Notes under the pieces: generated by a model
The model's database searches: none
What the model saw: the letters and a program-made list of their open reading frames with translations, nothing else
What the model was told of the DNA's origin: nothing
Made by a program: the position numbers and the translations under genes
Shown here: positions 23,881 through 36,500 of the stretch, in pieces
Layout: every line of letters begins with the position of its first letter
How positions within the stretch are numbered: position 1 is the first letter of the stretch
Source: Phoronis australis
Lineage: Eukaryota; Phoronida; Phoronidae
Length of the DNA: 64,000 nt
Direction: 5' to 3'
Assembly: GCA_002633005.1 (NCBI GenBank)
Contig: NMRA01000807.1
Span: forward strand, 34,583-98,582

Positions 23881-26800
23881 TTAAACAAGGCCAAATGAGG
23901 CTTGAACAACAAAACTGAGACAACACAGTAAGAGACTATATAATTAAACATTACACAGGTACCTGGATTTAAAGATACCTATAACTTTTCTGTGACGGAC
24001 ATCAGACTAGAGGAGATGCCATAGCATGGTACCAGACTTGCAGAATTGACGTTAGCCGAAATGCAGTAGCAGTGTTGAAGACCGTGACAACAATGATGAA
24101 GTATGCGATGAAGTGTGTGAGCAATGATGGCGATGGGTGATGATGACGGTTATGTAGAATTGTAGAGCCAAGGCAACAATGTCCAATCAAGCCACATACA
24201 GATTTTGGTTATGTGGCATGAAAAATCAAAACAAGATAAGTTTGGTTGTTGCACAACGCCAAATCTATTGTTCAACCATAGCAACGTGATAAAGCTGCTA
24301 TCCAGCGTATAAACTTTCAAGCAACCGGGCACAGGAAACTGTGTCTAGAAGAATATTTTGTCTTTTGGCATTTAGATAGAAATCCGTCTACAAATGCCTG
24401 TTTCACTTAATCAGACTAACGCTAAGTCAAAAAATCTATCTACAACTCGAAGCCAAAAGACAGAAATTCGTAGCGTGCTTGGGAACAAACTAAAAGCCAA
24501 AGCCAAAAGAAAAAAGGATAAAAAATTTCAGATTTGACACTACTTTGTACTAAGTTTTGTCCGTATGGTACAAGATATTTCCATGTTATAACTAGTGAGC
24601 CTTCTCTGGTAGAGATACTCTCCCTGTGTGACATCAGATGTCAAAACATACCGTTTGACATCCGATTCTTACGGAGCTCACCACTGGAAACTATCATAAA
24701 CATTGGAGAACGGGGCAGCGATGAATTCTTCACAGAATCTTCTTGGTGTTTAAAAACGTGCTTGACTGATCTTGAATTGTAGCCTAATGAGTCGACAATT
24801 CAAGACACAGTCAATGCGTACATGTTCCATTTTAATTTCAATTTCAAGATCGCCCAACCTCAACAAACGCGGTTATTCTTCCAACGCGCACTTCGCAACA
24901 AAACAGTTGTTGAGGTCTCTGACTCCATTTCAGTCAACTTTGACAGCCAGCCTTTCTTAGAAATCGGTTATTTGTAATAAAGTCCCAAAAACGCAACGGA
25001 TTTTACTGTTTTATAGTTCTGGTCAAAGCTAATAACTTCAAACAACCAAAATCTATCCAAACTAACCCCCAGTTTAGATGCATTCATTCTCTTCATAAAC
25101 CATATCATTTGGTTCATTCAGTAATTGCTTTAACTTTTAGAAATTGGAAAATGTCGTAGTTTGCTTGTCCGAATTAGTATCCTGCACAAGTGCTGCGATA
25201 CGCAGATTTTAAACTGATGACGAAGCTTTTACTGGAAAAAATAGATATAAACTCTACCACACGAGATCATATATCTGTTTTTAAAACAAGGTTTAGCAAC
25301 TGACAATAAATGCTGGCTATGTTCATCGAATAACTGAATGTTGTTGACTAAATAATTTCATTACAATGGTGAGTCAAATATCAGGCGAATTTCATAAGAC
25401 ATAACTGATTACTTAAAGAGGCCTGGAACGCAAAAACAGACTTAATTGCATAAGTCAAAGTCGATCTCTGCCACTGAAACAGAGTCCAACCTGTTCCCCA
25501 AATATTTTTTTACAATTTGTTCGTAAAATTTTTGAATTTCTGTAGATGTCAGAAGATTTTTCTTTGAGTTTCGAATTTCGAAAAAGATCTGTCAACTGCT
25601 CGTCATTTCATCGATTTTACTCCCACAAGGCAAAGTATGTCCCCTTATTTGGTATGGTAGCACTTATCCCTTATACGGGAAATGTGACCTTTGACCTTTG
25701 ACCAAAACGATGGTGATTACAAGCAGCAGGGAGCTCGATTAAGAGGAAATTTATATAAGTTCTAAGCGTTTAAAATTAGAGGGGTATCGTAGTATTCAAA
25801 TATATTCTAAAATGCATTTAGAATTCTTCCTGGGAAATTGCTTCCTCCACTGGCTTGCCTCATACTGTGCTGGCATGACAAGCTCCCGTTTAATATATCC
25901 ATCTTGTCAGACAGCTGTTTGTCAAATAACTGTCAGCGCATATGCGCATATATCACAAGTGGGAAGGAGATTAAAAACTCTGTGGTGACTACAGAGTTTT
26001 TCCTTAGCTCGTATTTCAAAAATCGTGAATTTGGTGATTTTTTTCCTGAAAATACCCTCACAAGGGAAAGACTCTGTAGTAGACGTTGCTAGATGGTACT
26101 TTTAGTCGTCAGGAGTTGTGTTAAAATACATCTTGACGAGCTTTTCCGTTGAACGTTGTCGACCGTCAATGGCTGCATGCAAACATCCTCAGAATGATGG
26201 TTAAGTGGAATTACAGTTATGTAATGACGTTCCCGTCTTGGGCCACGTAATATGACGACCAGTATCATTTTGACACTAATTCAGTCAATCATATGGTTGT
26301 GGATACCACAGTGGTCTATGACGTCCGATTTCTTGACGGAGTTCCGGGCTAACTACCGCTACAAACGTGTGAAGTGAGCCTATTCCTGCTTGTCTGCATA
26401 CTGGCTGTGTTCGTGCAGACGAGTACCGAACCGACGTGCGGTTTCAGCAATATACACCAGGTGTGTGTTGCCGCATGGAACGCACTGGATACGCGAAAAC
26501 CTATTTTTAGGAAAGAAGGCGACATGGTCATGGATCGTGATGTAGGTCAGTGCCATCTTTCTGACATTTGTGACATCGTATCACGAGGCCCCAGGCAAAA
26601 ACTTCATCACATGACTGCAAGTCCATCTAACATTCATTTTGCGGATGACAACAGCCATTGTGTCTCATGAAGTTCGCCTGATACTCAATATTGCTTTTTG
26701 TATATAACAAAAGAACTTGGCGATTTCTATATTTTGCCTACATTGGGTATAATCATTGGGTGCAGCTGATTGATTTCGCCGGGTGCGTCAACTAGCTACT

Positions 26801-26954
26801 CATATTTTTGGTTCTCGATGACGACTTCAGGCTTTTAAACCAATCAGATGTCTCAGCCAATTGACAGTGCGAAGTCAATCAAGAGTAACCAATGTCTCAC
26901 ATTACAACTTTGTAAGATACTGCAGTTATCCAATGACATTCTTGCCCTGACGTC
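23881..26954. other. No supported gene; expected site of FAM20C promoter or 5'UTR exon
   Basis: No repeat or domain is recognisable. The upstream FAM20C exon implied by the acceptor at 26979 could lie here or further out; I see no CpG-island-like or TATA signal that marks it. Confidence 0.35.
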
Positions 26955-26979
26955 ATGTTTTCTTTTCTGTTAATTTCAG
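26955..26979 (+). other. Splice acceptor before FAM20C start codon (implies a 5'UTR exon)
   Basis: A pyrimidine-rich tract (tgttttcttttctgttaatttcag) ends in AG at 26978-26979, 24 bases before the ATG. This suggests that the coding exon starts at 26980 and that the promoter and first, non-coding exon lie further upstream; I could not identify that exon. Confidence 0.55.
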
Positions 26980-27003
26980 TTCAGATAACGAGTAATCCTT
27001 GCA

Positions 27004-27551
27004 ATGATGAAGTTCCGTCAGCGTTTCATGATACTTGCTTTCACGGGAGTATTCTCCGTAATCGTCATTATTGTTATTAACGTGACTTTATTCAGCAATA
27101 ACTCCGACAAGAGAGAATTCCTTCACGGATTACCTTTCAAGAAGTCTGTTGGTAGTCGTCTATTTTCTCACTCAAGTGCTGGAGGTCACTTGAATATCAT
27201 GCGCAAAGACTTAGACACGAGTAATTTTGTCGAAGACAGTGGGAACAGGATATCAGATGGAATAATATCGAACATGGAGAAGAATGCGGATGGACATGGT
27301 CAGATATATATTAGATTTGTCACCAGCCTTCCCACGGAAGACGTTTTTGAAAATTCCCAAAGGACCCACTATATTCCAAGACATAGTTCCTTGCAAAAAG
27401 ACAGAGTCTTAGACTTGCAGCTTGATAGACATTTCCATAATTATCATCAAATGACAGAGGATGTTATCAGGAAAAAAATAGCAACTTACAGGAAGAAGGC
27501 TAGGCATGGTGGAAAAAAATTGAATGTCATTTCATTGGAAGAACTCGGCAG
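27004..27551 (+). CDS. FAM20C: FAM20C coding exon 1 (signal anchor and luminal stem)
   Basis: Codes residues 1-182 and two bases of codon 183. The start is the first ATG after an in-frame TAA at 26986-26988; a second ATG follows at once. Residues 8-25 (extending to 30) are strongly hydrophobic after a short K/R-bearing N terminus, which fits a type II anchor or uncleaved signal. The rest is a low-conservation stem rich in H, K and S, as expected for this family. The donor is GGCAG|gtatgt. The frame stays open past the donor to 27687, so the splice rather than a stop sets the exon end. Confidence 0.88.
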
Positions 27552-30500
27552 GTATGTGAAGACCAAACATTGGGAATACAGGGTGCGGAAAAACATATTT
27601 AAAACGGCCATAATTAACAGTTTTACAAATTGTAGTAGTCGTTTAGCACGCGTGTTTCAGATTTTTCAAATCGCCGTTTTCAGTTAAGGTTATCTCCAAC
27701 CTTATTCACAAAAATGGCCATTTTACAATATTTCACACGTGTGACAATAAAAAAATACCTTACCTTCATTCTCGGGGAACTTCAAATACAGAATATATAC
27801 TGCGTAGCGAGAAAAAAAGATTTTTACAGAACCACCTTGGAACCGCGCAACCGCGTGGATATCTGTGTACTACTTATCCGAGGTCAAAGAGTAACTTTTT
27901 CATCTTGAAACGAAGTTACAGCCATTTAAAACTTGTCAAGTTTTTCGACAGCACCCTGTACTAGTGTACGATATGACATAGCTTCGTTCATGGCATCCAC
28001 CCTGTATTATTGTACGATATGACATAGCTTCGTTCATGGTATCCAAACTACAGGGTAGACATAGCACTTTTTTGCTTAATAGACGTTTGATACTTGGGTT
28101 GATACTGACATAATTGCAGAATGTCGATTCATTTATCAGCATACTCTGTATTTGGCCATATATGATAAGCGACTGTTGTGCTATGCGGGTAGCTACAAGA
28201 ATTGCCTTACTACGCTCGTCATAATGACTGTCGTAAGGCAATTTCGACAATCGAGATTGTTTATTAATTGTTTTTGAAATTAGCTAAAGAAGGTAGCTAA
28301 AGCAAGTAGCTTACTTACAAAGGGTTGAATTAAATTGTTGCTTTGAGATTCTCTGATAGCCATGCAGCCATGTAAGACCTAAAAATTGAGGGTCAACTCT
28401 CGCTGCATTGATGATCTTATATCGTTGGCCAAACGCGTGAATGTCACGCGCCTAAATTACGCGCGCAAATTAATTATTGTTAGTGATGTAAATCAATTGC
28501 TTTCTGCGCAAATTTCACTCCCTAAATATGTATGGGTAAATTACGCACGTAAATAGTTTATTTACGTGCGTATGGTAATTCGCGGCGCACCATAAGATGT
28601 TGGGGAGGCTAGAGCCCCCACTTATTTCAGTGCTGCGTCCCCCATGGGGATGGGCAGCGCGCACCATAGGGGGTTGGGGGCTATAGCCCCCATTTATTTC
28701 AGTGCTGCGCCGCTCATGATATTGCGCTCTTAAATAATTAATTCACAACGTCAAGAATCAATTTACGCCGTTAATAATTAATTTACGGCGTTCTAGATTA
28801 ATCTTGAACTCGAGCCAATTATCTTCAAGATAACAAATGACAAACAATATGACAGCGAGTTTATTTACATGAGGTACGTTGTCTACAACACCCGTCTGGA
28901 CCACTCGAGATTAGAAGAATCTGGGGCTGTGTGGTGTTTGAGCCTTTTAGATTTAGGCAACCACCAGTAGCCGCCAGTAGTGACCAGTATTTATAGTGTC
29001 GAAGGCGTTGAAATGCGGTCGATCGTGAGCAGATACTTACGGGAGCCGTGAGAGATATCTTTGAAAGTGGCTCAGTGGGCGAGAAAAGTGTTTTTGAGAT
29101 CATCTCTATGACGAATTCGAACTTATGACCTCAGCGGTCAATAAAGGATTTCTAATTCATTGTCTTTAGTAGCACATTTTCAATAAAAATGAAGTGTGTT
29201 ATGGATTACACTGTCGCATATAGACCTAATATCACCCAGACAAGAAGCGCGCTCCAAAACGAGGCTCACTACGATAGCTCCGTTAAATAGCTAAGCATAG
29301 TTGTGTTCCGCGTTGCTCGAACGGCGACAGAAAAAATACAGACATTCAACTGTTTTTTTACAATCCCTAAGGAAGCTGAGATTCGGAAACGTTGGGTTGT
29401 TGCCATACGCCGCGGTGAAGGAAAATTCTTCCGGGTAAAATTGATAATTTTTCTCGAATGTTTGATCACATTTTGTCGCATCTCGGTTGCCGAGCATCAT
29501 GGCAACCGTGAACGACCACTGAATCTTCGGCCGGAGAGGCTGTGTTTTCATGACTACTGGTTGGAACATGATACATTTCTTTCCAAAAAGGACAGGGCCC
29601 TCAATCCCTCGAATATCGGCACTATTCCCCCTCTCAAAAATAGTGAAAAATGACGCGAAATTCCCCCACGAGGCCTAAAAATTCCCCTAAAATGATTGCA
29701 AATTTCGCCTCGAAGTTCAAATCACCTGTAACCACACAGGTGACAATTTGAAAGAGCACTAACTTCTACTTGAGAGAGAGCCTATGGGAGCTTGCAATTA
29801 ACAGGGCGGGGGTGCTACTGACGGTGATCGAGAGATAGAATTTCCTCCTCAATCGGCGAAAAATTTCCCCTCTTAGAAGGCACAGGCAGCTTTCCCTTCC
29901 GATCAGCGAGGCCCCTGAAGAACATGATTATAACTATGTTTGCTCTGATCAGTTAACTGAAATTGAGTGCTAAAGCGAGATGGGTTATTTATTCAGGTTA
30001 TGCTTTGGACGAACGAACTAGGTGTCTTAATCTTAAAACTCAACTTGGTCCAGATTGATATTTGAAACCTAACGTATGAGGGACTGCTCGAAAAAAAGTT
30101 TGATAACACGAGTATTTGTTCGAGTTGGAAGGAATTAAACACATCGACAACCTCCTAAGGTGTTCCTCTATGCGCAAAAGGTATTTATAACAACGTGACT
30201 TTGATGTTTTAGTCGGTGCGAGGCATAATTCGCCGAGAAGGTTCCGGCGTACGGAGCGCTTATAGTAGCTGCATCGCATCTGGTCGGGCCAACAGAGGCG
30301 ATGGTAATTGCCTAGGTGAACGGCAGAACGCCAATTTTTCAACACCGGTGAATAATTTAGTTTACTTAAGGAAGAGTGTAATTTTTAATGACACTAATTT
30401 TGTGTCAGATTTTATTTGATCAGTTTTTACCCACGTCGCTGCAAAGTCTGTATATTTAGTATTAGTACAACTTGCACCAAGGCAAGGCTACGCAGTCGGG

Positions 30501-33500
30501 GGCCTCAGTTTCCTGGCCTGATGCCGAGAACGGCATGGTTCCACCAATAGTCAATAATAGGCAGTTAACTTGTATTATGAACTTTTGAGAGCCGAGATCG
30601 CAGACGAGTTATACACATTAAAGGACAATGCATCCCGATTTAATTAGTCTTTTTACCGTCTTAATTGGCCTGTGGCCACATCGGCTCAGTCGTACAAGGT
30701 CGACCTTACCTTGCCGAGAGATGTCGCGTTAACCTGTGATGAAGGTGAGAAACTCCGCAGCGACGTCAGTGGTTCATCTGCACAGTGAGTTTCGCCATGG
30801 TGTGGTATGTCGTTCCCGCTTGTGCGAACTATGAAAGCGGGTACATCGTTTTTTCGCCCCTCGAGAGCCCAAAATGCTTCGAAAGTGGCTCGCGGCAGTG
30901 AAACCACGACGTGTGTTTTTAGTACCTGTCCACGAGAGCACCAGCCATGAGCGGCAAGGTGTGGGTCAGCCGATTTTCATCAAATTTGGCACATAGGTAG
31001 TCCTATGGGATCAATAAGCAGCGGTAAATTATTTCCTCAAAATATTGCGTTTTTCTTAAGTTATAGGCTCAAACACATTTTACGGCTTCGCAGCCATGTT
31101 TTCACGGTATAAAAACTGTCCAGTTTTAACTGTTCATATTTTTCCTTGAATGAAAGCTATTGATTCATTATTCACTTGGCATTGTTTAGTGGTGCCTGTA
31201 GATTGTTACACAGATGTCTTGAAACACGATTCCGATTTACCACCCTCATTTAGTAGTTTTACTACACTACCCCCCGTTATGCCATTTTGAGGTTGTTTTC
31301 AGTACACTGCTGTACCAAATCTGCCCCCACTGTTATGAGAATGAAACTTAGCCAAAATGTTGACAAAACATGTTACTTTCATTTCATAAAATAAACACTT
31401 TGTCAGCCAGTTTATTAGTTATATATTTTGCCACCTCAAATGTACTAAAATGAGAAATTTTCATATATCTGAGATCGATGCGTGAGCTCCGTAAAATCCG
31501 ATTGTCCTTCATGTTTTTCGATATTTTGCAACAAGTTAGTTCCTCCTGAATGTTTTGAACGTTTTACTACTGATCACTTAGGGATATAGTACCCCTAAAT
31601 ACCATACATGGCTCCATTTTGTAAAAAGCCGATTATGTCTTCCACAGTGAACAGGGTTAGACATGAACTCGACAAATGTAGGTTATTTTGATTTACAGTT
31701 GTTTTACTTTGCAATTTCCTCATGGGTATTTCTTCACACATATTCAAGTCAGATTTTCTGTTGATCAAATGTTCATGCAATGCATTGTAATATCAAATGA
31801 AGGATAAGTTTGGTTGCATGACCGCAATTTTTCCCACGACTTAAAACAAAAGACCGCAGAAATTTTCCTGACGAAATACCGGGTTTGCAGTTCTGTAAAA
31901 ACATTCGAATGACAAGACAAACTCCACCACTGTCCATGGCAACTCGTCGCATGTTTTTCGCCCATCGGTCCTATCATTGTTTTCCTTTGTTGTGTCATTG
32001 TTGGATGTAACAACACAGGTCGCATGGATATAGAACCTTGCGTACATCAGACCGTTGCCGATAAGTGCTCGTCATTATATCTTTATTATAACAACGGAAA
32101 CAATGAAGATGCTAATCTATTGTTCTCTATGCGACCAGGTTTCCCGTGGATGACCACAGAAGAGGAATCCCAAAGTATCCACAAACAATGACCACGCACC
32201 TTAGTAACTATTACCGCGCACACGAATCCTTTCCGTGGAACCTAAACACCAAATTTTTATATCCGTGTATTGTGTTGTATTGCTCATGGTACGGGTTCAG
32301 ACTCTGTTGTATTAAGATTCCAATCCCCAACCCTGTAATATGTAGTTTGAGTAAAATTTCTAGACAATGCAGGTTTATGGATTTATTCTCCTTCAAATGA
32401 AGAGTAAAAATCAAATTCTGCACAGGTTTTTTAAAAGTAATGACTTATTGGAAGATCACACATCTAAAAAATAAAACAATGTTTGACAATTTTATTCATT
32501 ATCTTATTTGAAAATTGCCTACCTCACAGACAACTCATCTAAGTTGAAAATATTCCTTGTGAAAAAATATAAAATACCAACCAGAGACTTGTGTACTACA
32601 AAATATGTTTTCGTAATACAATGCAAAGATAACTGTACAGTCAAAAGTGCAAATGTTATGACTCTAATAAAAAATTGCCTTCTAGATCTTTTCAACACTC
32701 TAATTGCTACAGGACAGAGTCAACCACACAAAGCTCATAAAGTCAGGGAATTACATTTAAGGTGATGTAGTCTCACTGCGAAAAAGTGATTTCGCAATAT
32801 CGCTGACAACACTGGAAATCTCTTCTTCACAAACTTGAGGTAGCTGTATTTACCACATCAATGTTCTTATCAAAACTAACCACCACAAAATGAAAAATTG
32901 GCTTGTCGGTTCCAATTAGGCAGCATTTTACAATGAAATGGTCATGAAAAAATACTTTTGCAACATGGTTTGCATTACAATTGCCCTACGATTACAGTTG
33001 TACATACATACTAGACCAGTAACAAAATTACCCATGGGAACCATAAAATGGTCAATTCGCCAAAAAAACAAGGAGCCACCAGAGCTAATGTGCCAATACT
33101 TTTCAGTACTGCAACAAAAATCATTTGAAGTGGACATAAACTCGCCTAAAATCACATAAAACAACTTTTGATTTTGACATTTTACCATCACGAAATAGGT
33201 ATTACTTCCAGGTCACTTTTGAGCAATTTCAGAACTTTGAAAGATCTGGCAATATGCAATTGCTAGAGACCAGACTAATAGTGTGTGATTTTATACACAC
33301 AGCATGGTCTCAAGGAATAGCAAACTGTCAATTCGCTATAATTCCAGAAATCACTTCCCATCTGGATAAGGAACAAACTGAGCAAAGTTTATAGAGGTAA
33401 ATGGTCTAAATCAAAACTTATTACCTCCTGGACAGAATATGGGTTTACAACCCAGGTAGAAAGATAAGTTAACAAAACCAGCCTAACTGCAACAGGGTCT

Positions 33501-36500
33501 CAAATTTCAGTAATATATACCCATTTACAAACAAAAATCTATAATGGTAAATAAAATGCGGAAACATAAATTCAGATCAATTATGCATCTTCAAGGAAAA
33601 GGAACAGTACAGTGGTCAGAAATCATCTAAATGTGATGGCCACACTGAGAAATCCTGTCAGACCAAAAAATCCAGTGGCTAAACAAAATGAACAATGTAC
33701 CATTACCATGTGGCCCAGGATCATGATCCGTGCCCGGAGAAAAATTCAGTCTTAGACTAGGTAAATTTTAGATTTGTGCTGTTCACACAAGCAGTTCTGG
33801 TGCAAACAAAGCTTGCGACAACACACAAGCCTACTTCCCTACACAGCTGTGCTGATACAATAATGCCCCCACTGGATTTAGCAGATCAGCCAGAGTATTT
33901 ACAGGTCCAGCCACTGTACTGTTTCCTCCCATTGAATTTTTACAATGCTACATCCTTGACAATCGCAGATTGCCTCTTTCTATGCATACTCCACTTCCTC
34001 TGTCCCAGTTTCCCCACATTTGTTGAGAGTGGCCTAGCTCAACAAATTACTTTGGACCTGTTGTGGTATAAGCCAGTAATCTTTGGCAAATACTTTTTCC
34101 CCAACTCATTCCTCAAGCTACAAATTCTCTTTGACATAACTTCTGGGAGTAGACTTTTCGGCCTCTCTCTAGCCCCCTCACTTTGTTGTCCAGAAGGGTA
34201 CCTTCTTGCTGGTTGTGAAGTTTTCCATACCCAACCTTTACTAATAATAGGCAAGTCTCCAACTTCAGCAAAAGCCACTTCTTCAGCATAAGCCTTTCCT
34301 GATTCCTAAAACTGAATTAATGAAAAATTAAACATATTAAATTTAATGTGGCCATTTCGGCTCACAAAATATGAATACCAAGCTAAAGTGAAGGCACCAA
34401 TATTTTTGACGGCTTTAGCATGTTTAATTAACTTCATATTCAATCGCAGAAAATCACTGGTAGACATTACATACTTCCTAGTCTCTAAACGTAGTTCATG
34501 GGCAGAAGTCATGTTACACATTTGGTGGTTGTTATGAAAAGTTATGATGACTACCTATTTTCTATGCCAATGTATATATATAGTTGCATAAACATCAACA
34601 CATTTGAATAAGATATGATTAAGCAATAAGGCCCAAGTTATAAGCAATCACGGTGTGTCAATAAAAGTATTTTTGCATGAACGACGGCCTTCTAAAAATA
34701 TTCCTCAGGGTCAGACCCTGGAGTTTAGTGATTCCTACCTGAGCCTACACGAAGCAGGACGTTGAACCTTGACTTAACGTCTTTGGTCATTTATCAGACC
34801 TCAATCAGATTTCTCCTCTAGTTTGCAGTGGATGTTCTAAGTGTCTTTGGCGACGCCAATATATCTCGAGTGTTGTAACGATGATTCGAGCAAGTGAACC
34901 TAATACGGTAGATTATGCAGCTCCTGCTGCGCACATAGCCTCCGAGGCAGACACTGAGACAGACTACTCAGGACACGTTCTACCTCCACATCAGCTCCAC
35001 TTATACATGTAAAGTGCTCAAATGTCTCGCTCTATACCTTGTGCATTCCCCTAGAGTTTCCAAAGTTGTTTCTCTCCGCAATTTGTAGAAATACCACATC
35101 TGAGTGCCAGATAAATAGATAAACTCGCAAACCCGCACTTTAGGTCAGCCATCATTCAACTAACGCATTGTAAGCTTTAGTTTGGTATTCAGACGAATTG
35201 GATGAACAAATTTAGTATAATTTCATATTTTATTGGGAAATGCTAGTGTCCTTAAAATTAATTAAAAACATTTAAGCAAACCAAATGTTTTAATTGTTGT
35301 ATTATACCACGGCATATTAATGCCTAGAAACGGCGCACAACTAATGACTGGCTTAACATGACAAATACACTTACGCGGTCTGAAAATAGTGAAATTCAGA
35401 CACCTATTACTAAGCCTGCCTGAAGGGCTGACAAAGTTTTTATTGTATTAATTTCAAGGGCATGCAGTCTTCTACATGTCCATGTTATTATTTTTAGTTT
35501 TCTCGCGGGGGCAGCATCGCTATAAGGGTACAGCTTACTGCTGGTTTTTCACAAGACGGAAACGTACCTACACGGAAACATTTCCAGTGTTACCGTAACA
35601 ACCGATATTGCAGTGTCGGTGCCGTTTTTACTGACATTGGTCATGAACCTATCATGTGATATCAAAATTGTTCAGAAACGATTCTGTTTGAAGCAGAAAC
35701 TGGAGTAGAAAATTTGGTCAAAAATGACTCATTCCACACCAAGAAATTGCCTCATTTTGCCCCCCAGAACACTTCCCTTGTATCTCCTAAACCACCAAAC
35801 TTTGTGGTGTCATACTTCACCCATTTTCTCTCATCCCTAATGTGATTTATCAGACTAAACACGGATCTGAATGGTTGACCCCCCACCTTGCCGCTTGTTG
35901 GCTGCACTGTGGTCGGTGGATCCGTGGACTGATACTTAATGCCGATGAGAAACATAAAGCCTCCTCTAATCATCTGCACGATCCTGTCATCTACGCAAAT
36001 ACCACTGGGGAGAAGTTGGGCCGGTTCGCCCAGATGATTACGTGAAGCGCTTTGAATCAAAAACAAATTCACAATTATTACTAACTCAGTTATCATTGTA
36101 GTTAGCAGTACCAGTAGCTGCAACAATTTTGCTGTTGTCCATCTGAATCCTATTTTAACGGATAGGCTGGGGCTGGACATTTATCGCGGAGGGGGGGGGT
36201 CGATCGAACCCTCGAACCCCCCTGGCTACGGGCCCGGACATGTCAGATGTACCACTGTAACAAATATATTTACTAATGTTTAAATAGACAAAAGCTTATT
36301 ACGGTGAGGCCCATTTAAAACATGGTTCTCGTAATAATTGCATTTTTGTATTACTGATTTTATTCCTTTTATCATCCTGGTGTAAAAAATCCACCCTGTG
36401 AAATGTTTTCCACACAGCTGTAAAACACTCTGAATTGAAGTGATTCCATCGAGGCAATTTCCTCCCAGGTGGAAATTATTAACCATATTGTACATTTTTT

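Noticed and set aside
27552-27687. Unspliced continuation of FAM20C exon 1
   Set aside because: The frame stays open, but the product lacks the kinase domain and the donor joins perfectly in phase to conserved exon 2.
33776-34291. 171-codon plus-strand ORF, one of the longest in the window
   Set aside because: No domain or splice support; largely antisense to a better phase-matched candidate, and hydrophobic stretches come from T-rich sequence.
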